From a virus: a stretch of DNA of 64,000 nucleotides. Every line of letters starts with the position of its first letter. The first letter of the stretch is position 1. The position numbers and the translations under genes are program-made. Under the pieces are notes generated by a model. That model did no database searches and was not told where the DNA came from. It saw nothing but the letters and a program-made list of their open reading frames with translations. The stretch is taken from positions 1-64,000 of IMG/VR virus record IMGVR_UViG_3300028392_000060, one strand, 5' to 3'. Shown piece after piece: positions 56,825 through 64,000 of the stretch.

Positions 56825-57160
56825 TTGGCAACAACCGTATATGATGTAGTAGAAATTGAATTAAGTGATGGATCAACACTTACACTAAAGCCATTGCCTA
56901 TAAAGCAATTAAGAAAATTTATGGATATTGTAAATTCCATGTCAGTTGATGAAGGTAAAAGTGAATTAGATGCCATGGATCTTTTTGTAGATGCAGCAAT
57001 AATTTGCTTGCAAGGACTTGGAAGACCAGACCTTTCAGATAAAGATAAATTTGAAGATGTAATAGAAGTTCCTACTATGATGAAAATTCTTGAAGTTGCT
57101 GGTGGTTTAAAGTTGACTGACCCAAACCTTCTGGGAGCGGCTCTAGTTGGGACGAACTAG
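56825..57160 (+). CDS. tail assembly chaperone, short form
   Basis: 111 residues from TTG 56825. V-E-I-E-L-S-D-G-S-T-L-T-L-K-P-L opening and helical middle, as in gpG-type chaperones. Ends at TAG 57158-57160 shortly after the slippery site CCCAAAC (57121-57127). Confidence 0.82.
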   Translation: MATTVYDVVEIELSDGSTLTLKPLPIKQLRKFMDIVNSMSVDEGKSELDAMDLFVDAAIICLQGLGRPDLSDKDKFEDVIEVPTMMKILEVAGGLKLTDPNLLGAALVGTN

Positions 57161-57432
57161 ACCTAAGCTCCTTGGAGTCTGAAGTTTTTCTTGCAGGTCA
57201 TTGGAAGAATTTTGATGAGCTGGAAGAAAGTCTTTCTATCAATGAACTTAATGCTTTAGTAAAAGCTTTAAGAGAAAAAGAAGAAAGAAGTATGAAGTTT
57301 CATGCAGCAATTAATGGCGTTGATCTTGAAGAAAAAGAGCCAGAAGATGTTGCGGTACTTAAGAGTTCAAGTATAGCATCAAAAGAAGGTTTCGGTGTTG
57401 GCGAAGGACTCGGCTTTATGTCACAAGAATAA
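56825..57432 (+). CDS. tail assembly chaperone, -1 frameshift fusion
   Basis: Ribosomes slipping -1 at C-CCA-AAC (57121-57127) continue in the overlapping frame as P-S-G-S-G-S-S-W-D-E-L-D-L, giving about 202 residues. The -1 frame is open only from 57121. A 7-bp hairpin (57142-57148 with 57155-57161) lies 14 bases past the slip site. This is the classic gpG/gpGT arrangement; the fusion would bridge the tape measure and tail tube protein. Confidence 0.82.
57127..57432 (+). CDS. downstream part of the frameshift chaperone
   Basis: The T-domain: E-V-F-L-A-G-H-W-K-N-F-D-E-L-E-E-S near residue 20, helical, ending G-E-G-L-G-F-M-S-Q-E. A TTG at 57172 has no SD, so independent translation is unlikely; it is made by frameshifting. 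Confidence 0.75.
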   Translation, partial: PSGSGSSWDELDLSSLESEVFLAGHWKNFDELEESLSINELNALVKALREKEERSMKFHAAINGVDLEEKEPEDVAVLKSSSIASKEGFGVGEGLGFMSQE

Positions 57433-57447
57433 TGGAGTAGATAATTA

Positions 57448-60400
57448 ATGGCAAAAATAGAATTAAATATAGTTGCCCTTGGTGATTTTTCCGCAGTCAA
57501 TGCACAAATAAAAGCTCTTCAAGTACAAGTTGATTCACTTAATAAAGGCGTCGCTGGTGTTGGATTAGGATCAACACTAACTAAAGATTTAGCTAACGCA
57601 CAAGCAGCATTTAAATCAACAATGCTATCAACTGGACAGTTTACAATGCAAACTGTTAAAATGGCTTCTGAAACAGAAAAATTTGGAAGAGCGCTTACTT
57701 CAGGTAAATTAAAACTTTCAGAGTATTTTAATATAATAACTGGAAAAGCAGGTCAAGCAACAGCATCAATGAATGCTCTTGCTGAATCACAAATAAGATT
57801 ACAAAATTCTGTTGTTGTTAGAAACAAAAATGGATTTTTAGATGTTTATACACCAACTGCATTTAATAAAGTTGCACAGGCTGAAGAACTTGTAGCAATG
57901 AAAGCTATGGTAATGCAAAAGGCTATTGATGGTGGATCAATGGCACTTATTAATTTTGGTAAAAATACGCAATGGGCAGGACGACAGCTTACTGTTGGTT
58001 TAACAATGCCTATGGTTTTGTTTGGTGCAGCAGCAGTTAAATCTTTTAAAGAAACAAATATTGAATTAACAAGATTACAAAGACTTTATGGAGAAGGTTT
58101 AACACCACCATCTCAAACACAAATTAATCAAATTTCAAGTCAAGTCTTAAAACTTGGAACGACCATAGCACAAACAATGGGAATAGCTCAAACCGAAACA
58201 GTTAAAGCAGCAGCAAATTTTGCAGCTATGGGTCGGGAAGGACAAAATCTTATTGATACAACGGCACAAACAATGCGTCTATCAAAATTAGGAGCAGTAA
58301 GTACAGCAGATGCAACAAATACTGTTGTTGCTTTACAAAATGTTTATAAGGTAAGTACAAATGATTTAGCAACTGCAGTTAACTTTTTATCAGATATACA
58401 GAAGCAAACAACAATGACTTTAAATGATATGACACAAGCTATTCCACGTGTTGGTCCAATTATGCAACAACTCGGAGGAACATATAAAGATACTGCAGTT
58501 ATGCTTGTTGCAATGCGTGAATCAGGTATTCCTGCTGCACAAGCTGCTAACGCAATAAAATCTGCAATGGCATCTATAATTGCTCCAACTTCAGCAGCTA
58601 CTAGAGAATTTGCTAAATTTGGAATTAATTTAGATTCTATAAAAAATGCTGGTGGACCAGTACAAATGATAGAACAATTACAAGCAGGACTTTCAAAATT
58701 ATCTCCACTTGTTAGAGAACAACTTATTGAAAAATTATTTGGTAAATTTCAATTTGCTCGTGTATCAGCACTTATTGAAAACTTTGGTAAAGCGGGAAGT
58801 CAAACAGTAAATGCTCTTAAAATTGCAGGAGCAACATCAAATCAATTAGCAGTACTTGCAAATCAAGAAATGAAACAAGCAACAGAATCTACAACAGCTA
58901 AATGGCAAAGATCGTTAGAAGGATTTAAAGCAACATTATATCCAATTGGACAAAAATTTCTTGAAATGGGAACAATAATTTTAAATGTTGCAAATAAAAT
59001 TGGACATGCATTTAGTAGCTTACCATCACCATTAAAAGGATTTTTTGGATTTTTAGCAATAGGAGCAGCATTAGCGGGACCTCTTATTATGTTAACTGGA
59101 TTATTATCAAATTTTGCGGGGTATTTGTTAAAAGCTGGAGGATTTATATTAAAACTAGCTAATGGTGGAATGTCACTAAAAGAATTACTTACTCCCGAAA
59201 TTATTGCATCTCAAAAAGCAGCAGAACTATTTTCAAATCAAATAGTTAATGATGTAGATGCTGTTGATCTATTAAATCAAGCAATTGAAAGACTTACAAT
59301 ATCATTATCTGAAATGTCTGGTGCTATGGTTACGGGTACAGGTGATGTAGCTACTAAAGTTGCAGCAGCAAATGCTTTAAATATAAAACCTGGAAAAGAA
59401 ATGTATGGAGCTATGTCTGGAGCAGAATACCGATATCTATCTTCAATGGGACTTGCAGGAACAAATACTCTTTATAAATCAGGAACTTCAATAGGGCAAA
59501 AACCAAAATTTTTAAATGTTCCTGAAAATGAAGCTATCTATGCTAAACCAACTACAGGAATTTTTGCTAAAACTGATACGGGAGTAAGCAATACAGCATT
59601 AACTGGAGCTGGAGTAGAGCCAAGAGCATATTTAGCAGCAGCAGCAGGAGCAACAGGAGCAGATGTTTTAAGTAAAGAGTATGCAACAAAATATAAAACT
59701 AGCACAAGTTTATTTTTAGATGCATTAACAAAACAAACAGTAACCTTAGAAAATGGAACAAAAGTACAATTATTAAATGATGAAAAAGCAAATATGCTTA
59801 AAGCACAACTTAATAAAGAGCTTGAAACACAAGTACTTGGTTTGGAAAAAATTAATGACATAAATAATCCTTTGGCAGCAGTTGAAAAACAAATTCTTGC
59901 AAAACTAGAAGAAGAAGGAATGTTAATAGGATTAAGTATAGAACAAACTAGAGAATTAATTAATCAAATAAGATTTGGAATGAGTAATGTTCACGATATT
60001 AACGCAGCAGGGGGAGCTGGTGCTTGGCTTGGAGGAGGAAATACTGGACTTTCTAGGTTTAAATTAGATTTTACAGGTTTAAAAAGTCAAAATATAGAAT
60101 TTTGGCATGCATTTAATGCTGAAGCAAAAGCAGCCTGGGAAGCAGTTCTTGTTGATATGCGTGGTGCGGGTGCACAGATTATAGAATATCAAGGTGAATT
60201 AGGAAAAGATGCAGCACTAAAATTTACAGAATCTGAAATTGAAATGTTAAGAAAATTAAATCCAGAACTATTATCACAATCTGTAATATTAGAAGAAGAA
60301 GTTGGAAAAGCAAGAGCTGATATGGCTGCTGCATCAGGAAAACTAGTTGCTAAAATATTTTCAGAATCTGAAATTGCAACATTAAAACAGGTATATCCAA

Positions 60401-63400
60401 GTATATTGACGGCTACAGTATTAAATGAAGAAGAAATTGCAAATGCTAAAATAGCTATACAAGAATCTACGTTAGCAAAAGAAAAAATAATTGCTGAAGA
60501 AGAAATTGCAGTACGTAGTGGGATGCTTGGTCGTTTGGGTGGTCGTTTAGGTGTAGGCACTGGAAAACCAAGCGGCATGGGCGCTATGGGCATTGCAATG
60601 GCTGGCATGATGATTGGTATGCCAATGTCTAGTAGTAAAAATCAAGCAGTAAGTACGGCGGGATCAGGAATTATGATGGGTGCTAATGCCGCAATGATAG
60701 CTTCATTTTTGCCTATAGCACCAGAATTAATAATTCCAATAGCGTTAGCTGTTGGAGGACTTACTGTAGCTTATAAAGCTCTTTCTAAAGTTATGGCTGA
60801 TCAAAAAGCACATAATGATGCCATAGAAGCATCATTTAAATCATCATCAAGTGTTATATCAGCATACGGCGGAACAATGATTACTGCAAAACAAGCAGTA
60901 TATAACTTTATTGATGCTAACAAAGAATCAAAAGATGTATTAAGTAAAACAGCACAAGATGTTGCTGAAATTAAAAAATTAGGAACATCTGATCCATTAA
61001 AACAAGTTGGAGAATTATTAAAAGGCGGGACTACGGCAAGTGGAGTTATAGGAACATTAAATCAATTTGCTGCAGCACAAGTAGCAAATGGTATGGATCC
61101 AAAAGCTGTATCTCAAATGGTTACAGATTTATTAACATATTCTGGACAAACAAAATATCTTAATCAAGCATTAAAAGAAATTACAAATAATACAAAAGAC
61201 ATGTCTACTGCTACTGCAACAATGATTAATAAATTAAAAAATAATGGAGATGCAAATCTTATTACTGCAACAACTTATAAAGATTTGTCTAAAGCACAAA
61301 AAGCATTTGCTGATGGATTGCTTACAACAACAAATATAATATCTGATCAAGCCACTCCATTTCAAGTTGCAGCAGATAAAATTAAAGCTTTGCGAGATAC
61401 TTCAGATAATAGTATAGGTTCTGTAAACGCCCTAGCTTTAGCATTAAAAAATGCGGGGGCATCTGCAGAAACTCTTACTGCAATGGCTAATTTAGCTAAA
61501 ATAGGTGTTACTAATTTAGGTGAAATTTCAACAATATTAATGCTTAATGCCGCAGGAATTAAAGTTAATACAACAGATGCTACAAAAACTACTAAAGATG
61601 TTACAAATGGTATTGTAGAATATGTTAAACAAAAACAAAAAGCATTAATAGCAGCTGATAAAGATGCTTTAAAAATTGAAGAAAATAAAGTTGTTGCAGC
61701 TAAAAAAGCTGCAGAAACTGCTGCAAAAACTGCTACAACTAAACAATTAAAAAATGAACAAGCGGCTTTAGGAATAGAAGGCGCAAAACAATATGAAACA
61801 GATCAAAAACAAGTAAAAGTATTAGAAGCACAATTAGCAACATTAAAATTACAAACTTCAGAATTACAAAAACAACAACAATATCAACTAAATCAACAAG
61901 ATTTAGAAAATCAAGCAAAACAAGCAGAAATGTCAGGAAATTATTTACAAGCAGCAATGCTTAATCAACAAAAAGCTTATAATACTTCACAATATAATCA
62001 AAATAATTCACAAGATGAATTACAAAAAGAATTAGATAATTTAAAACAAAGTCTTGCAGATCGTGCATTATTAATTCAAAATGAAACAGATAGTACATCT
62101 TCATCTACTGTTGATACATCAGGTGTGATTCTAGCTAAGCAAAAACTTAAGGATGATAAATTAATTGGAACACAATTAGCTTCTGAAATGACTACGTTAT
62201 TGGCTGACTCTGGTTTAACTGGATTTAAAGCAATGGTTGATGGTAAAGGTAATTATATAATTACAACTACAGGTAACGTAAATGTAAATGGAACATCAGA
62301 AAGAACATTGGGAAGTGCTTCTAATCCAATTTCGCTTTCAGGAAATATAGCCAACGATGAAAAAGTAGGTCGCAGTCCTTCTTCTGATTTGACACAATGG
62401 AATAGTCCATTAGGTAACACTAGATCAGTAGTTCATCAATATGCAAATGATAATAAAATAACTAAAAATCAATATTTTTCAATAGATCAGTATAATGTGC
62501 ATTATGTTTTTTATGAAGATGCAGATGGAAATATAACAATGATTTCTGCTGATGGAGCCTATAATGGGCCAAATACAATACTTAGATTACCAAAAAATGC
62601 TAATGTTACAAAGGCCAAAGCTGTAAAAAAAGCAACAGGTGGACATATATCTGGACCAGGAACGGGGACTTCAGATTCAATTCCCGCATATCTTTCAAAT
62701 GGCGAATATGTAATTAAAGCAGATGCTGTATCTCATTATGGACCAAGTTTTTTTGATTCTGTAAATGCAAAGAAATTTGCAAATGGTGGAGAAGTAACTA
62801 AAAATGGATGGCTTCAAAAATGGGCTAAGAGTTTAACTGGAATGCCTGCTGCAGAAATGTTTGGCACAGCATCAATATTAAGAAAGTTTGCGGGTCTTGG
62901 CAAACCTGGAGATAATCTAGCCACAGCTTTATTCCCGCTTAATTTTATGGGTATGGGCGGAGGAAAAAGTTTATTCCTTGGTATGCCTCGTGGCGTGAAA
63001 GATTTAGAAGAAGCACTTAAAGCTGAAAAAATAATGCAAGATATACACGCTTCTATTCAAGCAAGCAATTTTAAAAGCCTACCAATTACAAAACTAGGCG
63101 AACAGTTAGAGGCAACAGTTGGAAAAAGTTTTCCAGTAAGCGGTATTGGTGGGTTGTATAAAGGCGCTAATGGAACAAAAGAATTTGTCAAGCCAGTAAC
63201 AGATGCGTTATCTGGTCTATCTGAAATTAGATCTAATCAGATTGCAAGAGATGTACAAGGCTTAGATACACCAATTCAAGAATTAATAAAAATCATGGAC
63301 CCTTCAGATCCTAAAGGAAAGAGAACACTGTTAGCATTAAGATCTGCTTTTAACCCAGAATTTGCAAATCCAACTGGGAAGTTTACAAAAGATCAGTATT

Positions 63401-64000
63401 TTAGACAGTTAGTTTCTTCTTTATTAAGAGGAGATAAAGACTTACAAATAGCAAATTTATCAGGCAATAACCTTGTTGATGCTGGAACTTCAGGGGTATT
63501 TAACCTAGCTTCTGGAATAAGAACGTTATCTAAATCAATGCCGTCAATGCAAGAGCAAGCTACTATAAATTTATTAGGTGTTAAAGGTGGAGCAAAAAGA
63601 TTCTTTGCTGAATCTACAGCATCAATTGCAAAATCAATGACTCCAAAAGAATATCATGATGCAATTGTGGCAGAAATTAAAAGAGAAATTCCTTTATTAG
63701 AAAAAACAATAGCTTCATTTAAACTTACAGATCCAGATGAAATTGAAGCATATGCTAATATGTTGGAAAGATTAAAGGCGGGAGCAAAACCAGGAGTAGA
63801 TTGGTCATCATTCCAAACAATGGCAGCAAGCGTAGTTCCAGCTCCACCAAAAACACCAACAGCAGCAGCACTTGCTAAAAAAGCTGAAGAACTAACATTA
63901 AAGAAAAGACAATCTGGACATGCCGTAGGTTTTTCTGATATTATGTTTAAAGATCAACTTGGCGGGTATGCAAATGGTGGAGCAGTAAATTCAATGTCAA
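57448..64000 (+). CDS. tape measure protein (incomplete, runs off the window)
   Basis: Open from ATG 57448 through base 64000 (over 2180 codons). TP901-type N-terminal region (T-M-Q-T-V-K-M-A, W-A-G-R-Q-L-T-V-G-L-T-M-P), then R-L-Y-G-E-G-L and membrane-like segments (near residues 525-560 and 1075-1115). A Gln/Lys coiled coil runs about residues 1385-1540. G-P-G-T-G-T-S-D-S-I-P-A-Y-L-S-N-G-E-Y-V (near 1737) is typical of tape measures. Residues about 1898-2014 look kinase-like. Sets tail length and helps DNA entry. Confidence 0.9.
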   Translation, partial: MAKIELNIVALGDFSAVNAQIKALQVQVDSLNKGVAGVGLGSTLTKDLANAQAAFKSTMLSTGQFTMQTVKMASETEKFGRALTSGKLKLSEYFNIITGKAGQATASMNALAESQIRLQNSVVVRNKNGFLDVYTPTAFNKVAQAEELVAMKAMVMQKAIDGGSMALINFGKNTQWAGRQLTVGLTMPMVLFGAAAVKSFKETNIELTRLQRLYGEGLTPPSQTQINQISSQVLKLGTTIAQTMGIAQTETVKAAANFAAMGREGQNLIDTTAQTMRLSKLGAVSTADATNTVVALQNVYKVSTNDLATAVNFLSDIQKQTTMTLNDMTQAIPRVGPIMQQLGGTYKDTAVMLVAMRESGIPAAQAANAIKSAMASIIAPTSAATREFAKFGINLDSIKNAGGPVQMIEQLQAGLSKLSPLVREQLIEKLFGKFQFARVSALIENFGKAGSQTVNALKIAGATSNQLAVLANQEMKQATESTTAKWQRSLEGFKATLYPIGQKFLEMGTIILNVANKIGHAFSSLPSPLKGFFGFLAIGAALAGPLIMLTGLLSNFAGYLLKAGGFILKLANGGMSLKELLTPEIIASQKAAELFSNQIVNDVDAVDLLNQAIERLTISLSEMSGAMVTGTGDVATKVAAANALNIKPGKEMYGAMSGAEYRYLSSMGLAGTNTLYKSGTSIGQKPKFLNVPENEAIYAKPTTGIFAKTDTGVSNTALTGAGVEPRAYLAAAAGATGADVLSKEYATKYKTSTSLFLDALTKQTVTLENGTKVQLLNDEKANMLKAQLNKELETQVLGLEKINDINNPLAAVEKQILAKLEEEGMLIGLSIEQTRELINQIRFGMSNVHDINAAGGAGAWLGGGNTGLSRFKLDFTGLKSQNIEFWHAFNAEAKAAWEAVLVDMRGAGAQIIEYQGELGKDAALKFTESEIEMLRKLNPELLSQSVILEEEVGKARADMAAASGKLVAKIFSESEIATLKQVYPSILTATVLNEEEIANAKIAIQESTLAKEKIIAEEEIAVRSGMLGRLGGRLGVGTGKPSGMGAMGIAMAGMMIGMPMSSSKNQAVSTAGSGIMMGANAAMIASFLPIAPELIIPIALAVGGLTVAYKALSKVMADQKAHNDAIEASFKSSSSVISAYGGTMITAKQAVYNFIDANKESKDVLSKTAQDVAEIKKLGTSDPLKQVGELLKGGTTASGVIGTLNQFAAAQVANGMDPKAVSQMVTDLLTYSGQTKYLNQALKEITNNTKDMSTATATMINKLKNNGDANLITATTYKDLSKAQKAFADGLLTTTNIISDQATPFQVAADKIKALRDTSDNSIGSVNALALALKNAGASAETLTAMANLAKIGVTNLGEISTILMLNAAGIKVNTTDATKTTKDVTNGIVEYVKQKQKALIAADKDALKIEENKVVAAKKAAETAAKTATTKQLKNEQAALGIEGAKQYETDQKQVKVLEAQLATLKLQTSELQKQQQYQLNQQDLENQAKQAEMSGNYLQAAMLNQQKAYNTSQYNQNNSQDELQKELDNLKQSLADRALLIQNETDSTSSSTVDTSGVILAKQKLKDDKLIGTQLASEMTTLLADSGLTGFKAMVDGKGNYIITTTGNVNVNGTSERTLGSASNPISLSGNIANDEKVGRSPSSDLTQWNSPLGNTRSVVHQYANDNKITKNQYFSIDQYNVHYVFYEDADGNITMISADGAYNGPNTILRLPKNANVTKAKAVKKATGGHISGPGTGTSDSIPAYLSNGEYVIKADAVSHYGPSFFDSVNAKKFANGGEVTKNGWLQKWAKSLTGMPAAEMFGTASILRKFAGLGKPGDNLATALFPLNFMGMGGGKSLFLGMPRGVKDLEEALKAEKIMQDIHASIQASNFKSLPITKLGEQLEATVGKSFPVSGIGGLYKGANGTKEFVKPVTDALSGLSEIRSNQIARDVQGLDTPIQELIKIMDPSDPKGKRTLLALRSAFNPEFANPTGKFTKDQYFRQLVSSLLRGDKDLQIANLSGNNLVDAGTSGVFNLASGIRTLSKSMPSMQEQATINLLGVKGGAKRFFAESTASIAKSMTPKEYHDAIVAEIKREIPLLEKTIASFKLTDPDEIEAYANMLERLKAGAKPGVDWSSFQTMAASVVPAPPKTPTAAALAKKAEELTLKKRQSGHAVGFSDIMFKDQLGGYANGGAVNSMS

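Overview
This window is a stretch of a large, AT-rich, tailed double-stranded DNA phage (siphovirus-type morphology genes). The host is probably an actinobacterium: the phage carries a WhiB-type Fe-S regulator, an adenosylcobalamin-dependent ribonucleotide reductase and many small zinc-ribbon proteins of the kind common in actinophages. The low GC content would suit an AT-rich freshwater lineage, but that is inference. No integrase, terminase, DNA polymerase, IS element or CRISPR array is visible in the window.

Layout. (1) 1-8866, rightward: short, often translationally coupled accessory genes. They include a GroES-like co-chaperonin, WhiB, thioredoxin, an HslV-like proteasome-fold peptidase, a secreted coiled-coil protein, a DUF1003-type membrane protein, SSB and several zinc microproteins. 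They are read from near-consensus TTGACA-N18-TANNNT promoters. (2) 8867-9319: a convergent intergenic region with paired bipartite repeats and two CRP-like palindromes, ending in the terminator of the leftward genes. (3) 9369-20853, leftward: about 40 tiny genes, including a DUF1281-type protein, a DUF932-type protein, tRNA-Asp and more than ten zinc-ribbon microproteins. This part has an unusual repeated regulatory architecture. Eleven promoters share TGTCRG-N10-TANNNT with an extended TGN. Separate intergenic cassettes combine a CRP/GlxR-like palindrome (TGTGA-N6-TCACA), copies of CGACACGCC and a GC-rich hairpin element. A structured RNA candidate lies at 19693-19772 and a parS-like site at 21118-21133. 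(4) 21193-25812, leftward: a methyltransferase, a glycosyltransferase-like protein, a CxxCxxCC protein, a permuted NlpC/P60-type hydrolase and a secreted SLT-type muralytic enzyme. (5) 26146-29145, rightward: a GT-B glycosyltransferase and NrdJ.

(6) 29268-45358, rightward: receptor-binding and tail-fibre genes. Three consecutive proteins of about 740 residues each carry exactly 14 Asp-box-like repeats in two groups of seven, suggesting paired seven-bladed beta-propellers. (7) 45386-46752: two related GT-A glycosyltransferases. (8) 46861-64000, rightward: the virion module, in order portal, endolysin, probable holin, XkdF-like prohead protease with nested scaffold, major capsid protein, head-tail connectors, major tail protein, tail assembly chaperone with a programmed -1 frameshift (slippery CCCAAAC), and a very long tape measure protein running off the end of the window. 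The tape measure contains a kinase-like segment.

The strongest candidates for something undescribed are the leftward promoter and operator system (its promoters are translated as the 3' ends of upstream genes), the paired-propeller cassette family, the kinase-like insert in the tape measure, and the parS-like site.
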